64,000 nt of DNA, taken from NCBI GenBank assembly GCA_947488625.1, contig CANKZR010000001.1, positions 1,302,001 to 1,366,000 on the forward strand. Direction: 5' to 3'. This DNA comes from an uncultured Sphingomonadaceae bacterium (GTDB taxonomy: Bacteria; Pseudomonadota; Alphaproteobacteria; Sphingomonadales; Sphingomonadaceae). Numbering within the stretch: the stretch's first letter is position 1; every line of letters begins with the position of its first letter. Shown here one piece after another: positions 8,930-17,735 of the stretch. The translations under genes and the position numbers were made by a program. The notes beneath the pieces are model-generated. The model searched no databases, was not told the origin of the DNA, and saw only the letters and a program-made list of their open reading frames with translations.

Positions 8930-10927
8930 TCACTCCTGCGGCAAACCCTGCTCCAGATCTTTCTGAAATGCCTCGAACGAGATGTCGCGGCCGACAAAGT
9001 CGCGCACCAGTTCCGCTGCAGGGCGCGTACCGCCCGGTTCCAGCACAAGACGGCGATAGTCGGCGGCGGTTTGCGGGTTTGTCAGACCTTCGGCCTTGAA
9101 CCGGCTGAACATGTCGGCCGCTATCACGCGCGACCAGCCGTAGGTATAGTAAGCCGCCCCATAGCCATCCAGATGCCCGAAAGCGGCCTGGAATTCCGAC
9201 GTGGGCGACGGCGGCACCAAAGAATAGGCACCGCGCCATTCACGCGCAGCCTCACCCAGATTTTCAGGCACCGGCCGGGTGTAGAAGTTGTAGGAGGTGG
9301 CGGTCAGCCCAAGCTGGCCCATCTCGAACATGCCCTGGTTGAAATGACGCACCGCGTTCATGCGTTCTACCAGGTCGCGCGGAATGACTTCCCCTTCCGC
9401 ATTGACCGCGAAGGTCGCGAGCGTGTCGTAATCGTAGACCCAGTTTTCCAGGATTTGCGAAGGTGCTTCGATGAAATCCCACTCCACGCTGATCATGCTC
9501 GTGCCCGCATATTCGCGGCGACCACCGAAGATGAAATGCAGGATATGACCATATTCGTGCAGGAAGGTAGTAACCTGTCCATGCTCCATCAGCCCGTCGG
9601 GCATGTTCTGCACCAAGGCTGCAACCGGCACTTCGCCATCCTGCGGAGATCCGACGAACAGCGGGAGCACGTTGGCATGGGTGTATTTGCCGGGGCGCGG
9701 GTGGGAATCGAGATAGAAACGACCCATTACCGTGCCATTCTCGACCAGTTGGTAAGGCTCCACGTCCTCGTGCCAGACTGGCGTGTCCCACGGCTGCACT
9801 TCCACCCCGAACAATCGCTGCGTCAGATCGAAAATGCCATCGCGGACATTGTCGTGCTGGAAATATTGCCGCGCTTCCTGCGGGTCGTAATTGTAGTTCG
9901 CCTGCTGCACTTTCGGACCTAGCCAGCCGAGCTGATGCGGCTCTATTGTTTCGGAACCGGGACGCAGTTCCTGCAACATGGCCAGCAGTTGTGTGTAATC
10001 GCCCTGTGCCACGGGACGCGCCGCTGCCTCGGTCTGGGCGATGAAATCTTCCACCTTTTGCGTGGTGTCCAGCATCCGGTCTGCGAATTGCAACGCGGCA
10101 TAGTTCTCATACCCGGTGAGCTGTGCCAGTTCCTGTCGCAGAGTGAATATCTGCCGCAAGACCTCGTCATTCGCGGGCCACGCGCGTTTGCCGTAGACTT
10201 CAGAATATCGTTCGCGCAGGTCATCGCTGTCGGCATAGGTCATGACGGGGACGTAGTCCGGGCTGGCGGTTGTCAGGGTAATCATCCCGTTCTCGCCAAC
10301 TTCACGAGCCTCTACATAATCCTGCGGCAGCCCGGCCAGTTCGTCCGGTGACACCTCGATGGTGCCAACGTCCTCCGCTATGTTCTGAGCAAATTGCGTG
10401 CTGAGCGCAGCGAGTTCGTCGTTGATCTCCTGCACGCGGGCGCGGCCATCGTCATCCAGCGCCACACCACTGCGGCGAAAACTGTCCAGCGTATCGTTAT
10501 AATAGTTCTGCGTGACTGCATCGGTCTCGGCCACATCCAGCGATACGAGTCGATCGTAGAGCGGACGCGACAGACTGATCTCGCTCATCAGGCCAGCCAT
10601 GCGCGCCGCACAGGCGCCGCCCGCTGCCCGAAGTTCGGGTGTCAGCAGGACCTGCTGGTACAGCCCGCTTTCGAACTGCGCCGTCAGCAACAGCGCCACA
10701 ATCTCGTCATAGCGCCCCAGCGTGTTGGCGAGGTTCGGCGCGTCGCGGTCACCCAGCATTGCATCACGACGCAGGTCTATCTGGCCAGCATAATAATCGC
10801 AGCGTTCCGCAATCTCGGTTTCGCCGGGATCGTGCATCACCGGCCCAAGCAGATTGTACACGTCGCCAGCCTGCGCAGGCGCCGCCAGGATTGTGGTGGC
10901 AGCCAGTGCCAGTGAAAGATTCTTCAT
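8930..10927 (-). CDS. M3 family zinc oligopeptidase, secreted
   Basis: 665 residues. It begins with a Sec signal peptide (MKNLSLALAATTILAAPAQA, cleavage likely near residue 20), so it is expected in the periplasm. The zinc motif HEYGH is at residues 457-461, followed by a glutamate-rich helix (SVEWDFIEAPSQ) that gives the third ligand, as in thimet oligopeptidase and Dcp. Such enzymes degrade short peptides. It is divergent from a secreted M28 peptidase gene, suggesting a shared role in extracytoplasmic peptide use. Confidence 0.92.
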   Translation of the reverse strand: MKNLSLALAATTILAAPAQAGDVYNLLGPVMHDPGETEIAERCDYYAGQIDLRRDAMLGDRDAPNLANTLGRYDEIVALLLTAQFESGLYQQVLLTPELRAAGGACAARMAGLMSEISLSRPLYDRLVSLDVAETDAVTQNYYNDTLDSFRRSGVALDDDGRARVQEINDELAALSTQFAQNIAEDVGTIEVSPDELAGLPQDYVEAREVGENGMITLTTASPDYVPVMTYADSDDLRERYSEVYGKRAWPANDEVLRQIFTLRQELAQLTGYENYAALQFADRMLDTTQKVEDFIAQTEAAARPVAQGDYTQLLAMLQELRPGSETIEPHQLGWLGPKVQQANYNYDPQEARQYFQHDNVRDGIFDLTQRLFGVEVQPWDTPVWHEDVEPYQLVENGTVMGRFYLDSHPRPGKYTHANVLPLFVGSPQDGEVPVAALVQNMPDGLMEHGQVTTFLHEYGHILHFIFGGRREYAGTSMISVEWDFIEAPSQILENWVYDYDTLATFAVNAEGEVIPRDLVERMNAVRHFNQGMFEMGQLGLTATSYNFYTRPVPENLGEAAREWRGAYSLVPPSPTSEFQAAFGHLDGYGAAYYTYGWSRVIAADMFSRFKAEGLTNPQTAADYRRLVLEPGGTRPAAELVRDFVGRDISFEAFQKDLEQGLPQE

Positions 10928-11041
10928 TCTATATAGACCCCCTGTAACCCGGACGGGCAGAAGGCGGAGATTAGATAGAACCGGTTACGCCTGCAATCGA
11001 CGATCTTGCAATGCTGCGAACAATCGGCGATCTACCTGCAA

Positions 11042-12484
11042 ATGCGCAAAATTATTCTCCCCGCGACCATGATCGCTGTCGCCTGTGCCCCCGCCATGGC
11101 TCAAGATTCCGCCACCGATCCTGCTGCGCCCGTTTCGGCAGAGCGGTTGCAGGACGACGTCGAAACGATGGTGTCCTTTGGCACGCGGCATACCCTTTCC
11201 AGCCTCGACGATCCCGAACGCGGCATCGGCGCGGCGCTGGACTGGGGCAGGGCGCAATTCGAAGAGGCGAGCGCTGCATGCGGCGGCTGTCTGGATGTAA
11301 GTTTCGTGGAGCGCGAGATGGAAGGGCGGCGCATCCCGGAGCCTGTGCTGATCCGCAACGCCATCGCCATCCAGCGCGGTAGCGAACGCCCGAACGAGGT
11401 CGTCATCATCCAGGGCCATATCGATAGCCGCGCATCCGATGTGATGGATGCGACCAGTGAAGCCCCCGGCGCGAATGACAATGCCAGCGGCAGCGCACTC
11501 GTGTTGGAAGCGGCCCGCGCGCTCAGCCAGAACGAGTATCCCACCACCATCGTGTATGCGCTGCTGATGGGAGAGGAGCAGGGTCTCTACGGCGGTAACC
11601 TGCTGGCGGATTACGCGATGGAGCAGGGCTGGACCGTAAAGGCCGTGCTCAACAACGACGTCGTCGGCGGATCATGCGGGTCGGACGGCGTGTGCGATGC
11701 AGAACATGTCCGCGTATTTTCCGAAGGCGTGCGCGCCGATGCGGATGAGGAGTTGCGCGCCGCGATGCGCAGCCGGGGCGGGGCGAACGATTCGCCAAGC
11801 CGTAATCTTTCGCGCTTCCTAGACCAGCTGGCCGAAGGCGAAACCGGTGGCCTCGACGTGCGGCAGACATGGCGCAGTGATCGCATGGGGAGGGGCGGGG
11901 ACCACCTGCCGTTTCTCGATCGCGGCTACCCCGCCATTCGCTTCAGCGTGGCCATCGAGGATTACGAGCACCAGCACCAGGACCTGCGCGTGAAAGACGG
12001 CGTGACCTACGGTGACACGGTGGACGAGATGGATTTCGACTTCCTTGCCGATGTCACCCGCCTCAACATCCGCGCCGCCGATGTGCTGGCCCGCACGCCG
12101 ATGCCGCCTGTTGCAACTGTTGACGGCATTGTGCGGCCCGATGTCGATTTCGACTGGGCGCCGGTCGCGGGCGCTTCGGAATATCGCATTTACAAACGCC
12201 GGACGGACGCGCCCGATTGGGAAGCAGAGCCCGTAATCAAGATTGATCATCGTGATCGTCCAGTCGGAGAAGCGCCCCTGTGCACCCAGGCCCTCAACGA
12301 TCCTGATGCGTTTCCCCGTATGTGCTGGTCAGCAGAGCGGGTAAGGGTAATCATGCCGCGATTGCGCGGCGATGACTGGATCTTCGGCGTCAGCTCGGTG
12401 GCGGCGGATGGGGCGGAAAGCCCGGTATCCAGCGCGGTACCCGGTGGCCAGTTCTATCCGCTATCCGCTGGCGGCGAGGAGTAA
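11042..12484 (+). CDS. M28 family metallopeptidase, secreted
   Basis: 480 residues from the ATG at 11042, chosen because a clean signal peptide (MRKIILPATMIAVACAPAMA) starts there; the frame extends 12 codons upstream without signal character. The two-zinc aminopeptidase motifs are seen: GHIDS (His126, Asp128), NDNASG (Asp146) and GEEQG (Glu178/179). A later aspartate (NND) and histidine complete the set. The C-terminal ~110 residues look like a fibronectin-like fold. It probably releases amino acids from peptides in the periplasm. Confidence 0.88.
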   Translation: MRKIILPATMIAVACAPAMAQDSATDPAAPVSAERLQDDVETMVSFGTRHTLSSLDDPERGIGAALDWGRAQFEEASAACGGCLDVSFVEREMEGRRIPEPVLIRNAIAIQRGSERPNEVVIIQGHIDSRASDVMDATSEAPGANDNASGSALVLEAARALSQNEYPTTIVYALLMGEEQGLYGGNLLADYAMEQGWTVKAVLNNDVVGGSCGSDGVCDAEHVRVFSEGVRADADEELRAAMRSRGGANDSPSRNLSRFLDQLAEGETGGLDVRQTWRSDRMGRGGDHLPFLDRGYPAIRFSVAIEDYEHQHQDLRVKDGVTYGDTVDEMDFDFLADVTRLNIRAADVLARTPMPPVATVDGIVRPDVDFDWAPVAGASEYRIYKRRTDAPDWEAEPVIKIDHRDRPVGEAPLCTQALNDPDAFPRMCWSAERVRVIMPRLRGDDWIFGVSSVAADGAESPVSSAVPGGQFYPLSAGGEE

Positions 12485-12511
12485 CTCGACAGCGCGCATT
12501 GGCGTCCCCAT

Positions 12512-14851
12512 ATGGCGGGGCACATGAACAAACCGAAAAACACAAAGAAGTTCGAAGGCCTGCCTAACAAGGATCAGGTCATGGAATTCATCCGCGGCTC
12601 CGACACCCGTGTCGGCAAGCGCGAAATCGCCAAGCATTTCCGCCTCAAGGGGCAGGAGAAAATCGCGCTGAAAGCGTTGCTGAAGGACATGGCCGAAGAA
12701 GGCCTGATCGACGGTAAGACCAGCGCCTATCACCGCATGGGCGGCGTGCCGCGCGTGACCGTGCTGAAAATTGTCGAGATAGACGATGGCGAACCCATCG
12801 GCGTGCCCGAAAGCTGGGATCCCGACGATGGCACCGCTCCGCCGCGCTTGCGCGTGATCGAGAAGAAAAAGCAGCTCGCCCTGCGCACTGGCGACCAAAT
12901 CGTCGCCCGCACCGAAGAAAAGGGTAGCGGCTGGCTGGCGCACCCGATGAAGAAGCTGGCTGTTGCCGAAGACCAGATGCTGGGCGTGATAGAGATCGAC
13001 GGCGGCGGCAAGGCGTGGCTGGCGCCGGTGGACAAGCGTATTCGCAATTCCTTCGCCGTATCCGATCGGGGCGAGGCGGAAGAGGGCCAGCTTGTCGTTG
13101 CCGAACCCACAGGTCGCGGGCGCAATGCTGCCGTGAAGGTGACAGAGGTGCTGGGCGATCCGCTGGCTCCGCGCAGCTATAGCCTCATCGCCATTCACAA
13201 GTTCGGCATTCCCAACGTCTTCTCGCAAGAAGTGCTGGACGAGGCCGAGAAGGCCGCCAAGCTGCCGCTGAGCGAGGAGGACCGCGAGGACCTGCGTGAC
13301 CTGCCCATCATCGCCATCGACCCTGCCGATGCGCGCGACCACGACGACGCGATCTGGGCCGAGAGCGATGGCAAGGGCGGCTTTCGCGCGCTCGTCGCCA
13401 TTGCTGACGTATCCTATTACGTACGGCCCGACAGCGCGCTGGACAAGGAAGCGCGCAAACGCGGCAACTCCGTCTATTTCCCGGACCGCGTCGTGCCGAT
13501 GTTGCCCGAAGTGCTATCTGCCGACGTCTGCTCCCTGCGTGAAGGCGAGGACCGCGCGGCGATGGCCTGCCACCTCACCATCGATGCCGATGGCAAGGTG
13601 ACAGACTGGCGCTTCACCCGCGCCATCGTGCGCATCCACCAGGTGATCGCCTACGAAGATGCGCAGGCGCAGATCGACGAAGGCAAGGCATCGGGCCCGA
13701 TCAATGCATTGTGGGCCTGCTGGAATTCACTGGCCTCTGCCCGCGATGATCGCGATCCGCTGAACCTGGACCTGCCTGAACGGCGCGTGGAACTGGGCGA
13801 GGATGGCAAGGTGAAGGGCATCGCCGTGCGCGAGCGGCTGGATGCGCACCGCGTCGTGGAAGACTTCATGATCGCGGCCAACGTCGCAGCGGCAAAGGCA
13901 CTGGAAAGCAAGGCCAGCCCCGTCGTCTACCGCGTGCACGAACCGCCGACCCGCGAAAAGCTGGTTGCGCTGCGCGAATATTTCGAAAGCATCGGCAAGA
14001 ACCTGGCGCTTGGCCAGGTAATTACGCCGGGCCTGTTCAACCGCATGATCAAGGATGTGGCCGACGAAAGCGAGAAGGCGCTGGTGATGGAGGCCGTGCT
14101 GCGCAGCCAGACGCAGGCCTATTACGGGCCGAAGAACGCCGGCCATTTCGGCCTTGCGCTAGGTTCCTACGCCCACTTTACTTCGCCCATTCGTCGCTAT
14201 GCGGATCTGCTGCTGCATCGCGCGCTGGTGGATGCCTACAAGCTGGAACAACCCAAGCCGAAGGATCGGGCGATCCCTGCACATTCGGGCCTTTCGGACC
14301 GTGACCGGGACGATCTTGGCAAGATCACCGAAGCCATCTCCATCACCGAACGCCGTGCGATGGAAGCAGAGCGCGACACGATCGACCGCTATGTGGCAGC
14401 ATGGCTTTCAGCGCGCGTGGACGAGATTTTCCCCACGCGTATCACCGGAGTGCAGAAGTTCGGCTTCTTCGCCACCATCGTCGGGCTGGGCGGTGATGGG
14501 TTGGTGCCCGTCAGCACGCTGGGCCGCGAGTATTTTACCTACGACGAGGCGGCACATTCGTTGGTGGGTGAGAACAGCGGCACCAGTTTCACGGTGGGGG
14601 ACAAGCTCGACCTGCGATTGGCGGAGGCTAATCCGCTGACTGGTGCGCTGAAGTTCGAACTGCCCGATGGCGAAGGTGGCCAGAAGGTGGAGCCGCGGGG
14701 CAAACGTCCGGAGAAAAAGCACCGCAAGGGCGGCTCGCACAAAGGCGGGCCTCGCAAGGCGGGCGCGCGGAAGGATGACAAGGGCAAGCACGCCGTTGGC
14801 AAACGCGGTCGACCCGGAAATATCCGGCATCAGGGCCGCAAGAAGAAGTAG
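12512..14851 (+). CDS. rnr: Ribonuclease R
   Basis: 779 residues. It has an N-terminal winged-helix/cold-shock region, then the RNB catalytic domain with the aspartate cluster IDPADARDHDDAIW (about 270-283), then a C-terminal S1 domain (GVQKFGFFATIVGLGGDGLVP). A very basic Lys/Arg-rich tail of about 55 residues ends the protein. RNase R is a processive 3'-5' exonuclease that degrades structured RNA. An in-frame ATG at 12524 is an equally plausible start; neither has a clear Shine-Dalgarno. It follows the M28 gene by 27 bases. Confidence 0.94.
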   Translation: MAGHMNKPKNTKKFEGLPNKDQVMEFIRGSDTRVGKREIAKHFRLKGQEKIALKALLKDMAEEGLIDGKTSAYHRMGGVPRVTVLKIVEIDDGEPIGVPESWDPDDGTAPPRLRVIEKKKQLALRTGDQIVARTEEKGSGWLAHPMKKLAVAEDQMLGVIEIDGGGKAWLAPVDKRIRNSFAVSDRGEAEEGQLVVAEPTGRGRNAAVKVTEVLGDPLAPRSYSLIAIHKFGIPNVFSQEVLDEAEKAAKLPLSEEDREDLRDLPIIAIDPADARDHDDAIWAESDGKGGFRALVAIADVSYYVRPDSALDKEARKRGNSVYFPDRVVPMLPEVLSADVCSLREGEDRAAMACHLTIDADGKVTDWRFTRAIVRIHQVIAYEDAQAQIDEGKASGPINALWACWNSLASARDDRDPLNLDLPERRVELGEDGKVKGIAVRERLDAHRVVEDFMIAANVAAAKALESKASPVVYRVHEPPTREKLVALREYFESIGKNLALGQVITPGLFNRMIKDVADESEKALVMEAVLRSQTQAYYGPKNAGHFGLALGSYAHFTSPIRRYADLLLHRALVDAYKLEQPKPKDRAIPAHSGLSDRDRDDLGKITEAISITERRAMEAERDTIDRYVAAWLSARVDEIFPTRITGVQKFGFFATIVGLGGDGLVPVSTLGREYFTYDEAAHSLVGENSGTSFTVGDKLDLRLAEANPLTGALKFELPDGEGGQKVEPRGKRPEKKHRKGGSHKGGPRKAGARKDDKGKHAVGKRGRPGNIRHQGRKKK

Positions 14852-14852
14852 C

Positions 14853-14878
14853 GGAACGGGCAGGGGGCCAGCATCGTT
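14853..14878 (+). promoter_or_regulatory. EcfG-type general stress promoter upstream of the peroxiredoxin-like gene
   Basis: GGAAC at 14853-14857, a 17-base spacer, then CGTT at 14875-14878. This is an exact match to the alphaproteobacterial EcfG (sigma-EcfG) consensus GGAAC-N16/17-CGTT. The predicted start of transcription lies some 15 bases before the ATG at 14900. The downstream product fits an oxidative-stress role. Confidence 0.6.
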
Positions 14879-14899
14879 GGGTGGGCAAAGGAGAATTCA

Positions 14900-15415
14900 A
14901 TGCTCAAGCCCGGACAGACCGCCCCCGACCTCGACCTGCCGCTGACAATCGATGCGCGCTTCGTCCTGTCGGACCAGACACCAGACACGTTCACCATGCT
15001 GGTGTTCTATCGCGGCAAGCACTGCCCGATCTGCAAGAAGTACCTGGAGGAGCTGGGCGGACGCTTGTCCGACTTTACGGATCGCGGCATCAACGTCTTT
15101 GCCATCTGCATGGATAGTGAAGAGCGCGCAATGGTGGTGGACAAGGAATGGAAAACCCATGACCTGCCGCTGGCCCATGACCTTTCGGAGGAACAGGCAC
15201 GCGAGTGGGGCCTCTATATCTCGCAAAAGCGCGAGGGAACCGAGGAACCGGATAAGTTCAGCGAACCGGGTCTTTTCCTGCTGAAACCCGACCGCTCGAT
15301 TTTCTTCGCGGTCACCCAGAGCGCACCTTTCACCCGTCCCTCGCTGGATGAACTGTTGGAAGGCATCGATTTCGTGACGAAGAATGATTACCCGACGCGC
15401 GGCACTTTGATCTGA
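14900..15415 (+). CDS. Peroxiredoxin-like (AhpC/TSA) family protein
   Basis: 171 residues, thioredoxin fold. The FYRGKHCPICKKYL segment places a CxxC pair at Cys42 and Cys45 where AhpC/TSA proteins have the peroxidatic site; here it resembles the 'peroxiredoxin-like' group with a CPxC redox motif. It probably reduces peroxides or disulfides in the cytosol; no signal peptide is seen. A strong AAGGAG site precedes the ATG. An EcfG-type promoter match sits immediately upstream. Confidence 0.85.
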   Translation: MLKPGQTAPDLDLPLTIDARFVLSDQTPDTFTMLVFYRGKHCPICKKYLEELGGRLSDFTDRGINVFAICMDSEERAMVVDKEWKTHDLPLAHDLSEEQAREWGLYISQKREGTEEPDKFSEPGLFLLKPDRSIFFAVTQSAPFTRPSLDELLEGIDFVTKNDYPTRGTLI

Positions 15416-15450
15416 CTAATCTCCAAGGGCCGTTTTTTAGATGATCGAGA

Positions 15451-15903
15451 TCAACTCAACGCGTCGATCTCTTCGTTGCTGAGGCTGCCCGGCACGATGA
15501 ACAGCGGGCAATGAAGGCTGCCGACGTGGGTGGAGAAGTGCGTTACAAGTGGTCCGGGCGCACCCTCCGCAGCCGCGCTGAGCACGAGGGCGGCGACTTC
15601 GGGATGCTCGGCGAGGTATTCCGCAACGACGGTCTTCGCATCGCCCACGCGCACCGCGATCTGCGGCATCTTGCCTGATTCGTACATCAGTTCGCCCGCC
15701 GCAGAATTTGCGAGTACCTCGGCACGGTCGCGCGCTTCTTCCTCGATGGTCGCCTGCACGCCGCCAAAGGCGTTGAACGTCTGGCGCGGAACCAGTGCCA
15801 GGAGGTGAACCATGCCGCCCGTCCTGGCCGCACGCCGCGCGGCGAAGCGCAGGGCGGTACGCGCCTCCTCCGTTTCGTCGACAATGGTCAGATAGACACG
15901 CAT
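15451..15903 (-). CDS. Universal stress protein (UspA family)
   Basis: 150 residues from the ATG at 15903, preceded by GTGGAGAACC, a good ribosome-binding site; an ATG six codons further up is less likely. The start MRVYLTIVDETEEA and the alternating beta/alpha pattern are UspA-like. The C-terminal GSLHCPLFIVP matches the last conserved strand of the fold. The nucleotide-binding GxxGxxxxxxxS motif is not clearly intact, so ATP binding is uncertain. It is convergent with the peroxiredoxin-like gene and divergent from the pdh E2 gene. Confidence 0.85.
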   Translation of the reverse strand: MRVYLTIVDETEEARTALRFAARRAARTGGMVHLLALVPRQTFNAFGGVQATIEEEARDRAEVLANSAAGELMYESGKMPQIAVRVGDAKTVVAEYLAEHPEVAALVLSAAAEGAPGPLVTHFSTHVGSLHCPLFIVPGSLSNEEIDALS

Positions 15904-16031
15904 AATTGGTTCTCCACGCAATATCGTATCGGGGGAAACAAGGAAAACCGCAAGATGCCTTGCCCCGCGTCGCCAAATTGGCCAGAGAGCGAGCTACGCG
16001 ACAACATGCTTTCAGGGAGCTAAGCGCCTCT

Positions 16032-17336
16032 ATGCCGATTGCCATCAAGATGCCCGCCCTCTCGCCGACCATGGAAGAAGGCACCCTTGCCAAATGGCTG
16101 GTAAAAGTGGGTGACACGGTGTCCTCTGGCGACATCATGGCCGAGATTGAAACCGACAAGGCAACGATGGAATTTGAAGCCGTGGACGAGGGTACCATCG
16201 CCCATATCCAGGTGGAAGAAGGAACCGAAGGCGTTCAGGTCGGCACGGTCATCGCTACCCTGGCCGAGGATGGCGAGGATGCAGGCGAAGTGAAACCGAT
16301 GGGCGATGGCGATGCTGCCCCCGCGCCTTCTCCAACCCCCGCGCCCGATGAAAGCAACGAACCCACACCGGCCCCCGCAGCGAAGCAAGGTCCAGCACCA
16401 AGCCCGTCGCCCGGCCCGGTTCCTTCGGACGAACGCATCGTGGCATCCCCGCTCGCGCGCCGGATTGCGGAGCAGAAGGGCCTCGACCTGTCGCAGATCA
16501 GTGGCACTGGCCCCAATGGCCGTATCATCAAGGCCGACGTGGAAAGCGCCAAGCCTCGCGAGGCAGCCGCTCCGGCTCCTTCAGCGAGCGAGCCTGCACA
16601 AACTCCCGCACCGGCGGCAGCACCAGCCAGCGCGCAAGACTTTGGTATCCCGCACGAGGTCGAGAAGCTGTCCTCGATGCGCAAGGTGATCGCCAAGCGT
16701 CTGACCGAGAGCAAACAGACAGTACCGCATATCTACCTCACCGTGGATATCCGCCTCGACGCCATGCTGAAGCTGCGAAGCGAGCTGAACGCCGCGCTGG
16801 AACCGCAGGGTGTGAAGCTTTCGGTCAACGACATGCTGATCAAGGCACTGGCGAAATCGCTGGAGCAGGTTCCGGCCTGTAACGTGCAGTTTGCCGGTGA
16901 CACGATGCTACAATTCAAGCGCGCCGATATCTCCGTCGCGGTGTCGATCCCCAATGGCCTTATCACCCCCATCGTAAAAGATGCGGGCGCCAAGGCGATG
17001 AGCAAGATCAGCACGGAAATGAAAGATCTGGGTGCCCGCGCGAAAGAGGGCAAGCTGGCTCCGGAAGAATTCCAGGGCGGCACTGCCAGCCTTTCCAACA
17101 TGGGCATGTTCGGCATCAAGCAGTTCGAAGCCGTCATCAATCCGCCCCAAGGTATGATCATGGCCATCGGCGCGGGCGAGAAGCGTCCCTACGTGGTCGA
17201 CGACAGCCTGCAGATCGCCACCGTGATGAGCGCGACAGGCAGCTTCGACCACCGCGCCATCGACGGCGCGGACGGTGCGCAGCTGATGAAGGTGTTCAAG
17301 GAACTATGCGAGGCGCCGCTGGGGCTGGTGGCGTAA
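16032..17336 (+). CDS. pdhC: Pyruvate dehydrogenase E2, dihydrolipoamide acetyltransferase
   Basis: 434 residues. One lipoyl domain (about 1-76; ETDKATME with lipoyl lysine Lys43) is followed by a long Ala/Pro-rich linker. The peripheral-subunit-binding domain lies at about 137-173 ([11 protein letters not shown]...GPNGRI), then the catalytic domain with HRAIDG (His407, Asp411). It transfers acetyl groups to CoA in the pyruvate dehydrogenase complex. The start at 16032 matches the conserved [14 protein letters not shown] opening. E1 genes are absent here, but lpdA lies just downstream. Lipoylation would depend on LipA, encoded at 40.1-41.1 kb. Confidence 0.94.
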   Translation: MPIAIKMPALSPTMEEGTLAKWLVKVGDTVSSGDIMAEIETDKATMEFEAVDEGTIAHIQVEEGTEGVQVGTVIATLAEDGEDAGEVKPMGDGDAAPAPSPTPAPDESNEPTPAPAAKQGPAPSPSPGPVPSDERIVASPLARRIAEQKGLDLSQISGTGPNGRIIKADVESAKPREAAAPAPSASEPAQTPAPAAAPASAQDFGIPHEVEKLSSMRKVIAKRLTESKQTVPHIYLTVDIRLDAMLKLRSELNAALEPQGVKLSVNDMLIKALAKSLEQVPACNVQFAGDTMLQFKRADISVAVSIPNGLITPIVKDAGAKAMSKISTEMKDLGARAKEGKLAPEEFQGGTASLSNMGMFGIKQFEAVINPPQGMIMAIGAGEKRPYVVDDSLQIATVMSATGSFDHRAIDGADGAQLMKVFKELCEAPLGLVA

Positions 17337-17348
17337 CACGATCGCAAT

Positions 17349-17735
17349 ATGGCCGAACGCAACCCTGCCATGCGCGTTACCGCGATGCCTGCCGACGCCA
17401 ATGTTTATGGCGACATTTTCGGCGGCTGGCTGATGAGCCTGATGGACTCGGGCGCGGGCCTCGTCGCTGCGCGGCGTGCCAAGGGCAGGGCGGTTACCAT
17501 CGCAATGGACGGGGTGGAGTTTCACAAACCCGTGAAGGTGGGCGACGAGGTATCCGTCTATGCCCAAATCACCCGCGTTGGCCGCACAAGCATGGCAATC
17601 GACACGCAGGCATGGCGGCGTGACAGGCATTCTGAAGACGAGGAACTGGTGACGTCCGCCACCTTTACCTTCGTCGCCGTCGACAACAACGGACGGCCGC
17701 GCGCGGTCGAACAACAGGAGCAGCAAATTGGCTGA
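17349..17735 (+). CDS. Acyl-CoA thioesterase, hotdog fold (YciA/BFIT-like)
   Basis: 128 residues with the hotdog acyl-CoA hydrolase pattern: DANVYGDIFGGWLMSLMD, in which the Asn and the aspartate form the usual active region, then VEFHKPVKVGDEV. It hydrolyses acyl-CoA thioesters; the chain length preferred is unknown. It sits between pdhC and lpdA, 12 bases after pdhC, and overlaps the lpdA start by 8 bases, so it is probably co-expressed with the dehydrogenase subunits. Confidence 0.88.
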   Translation: MAERNPAMRVTAMPADANVYGDIFGGWLMSLMDSGAGLVAARRAKGRAVTIAMDGVEFHKPVKVGDEVSVYAQITRVGRTSMAIDTQAWRRDRHSEDEELVTSATFTFVAVDNNGRPRAVEQQEQQIG

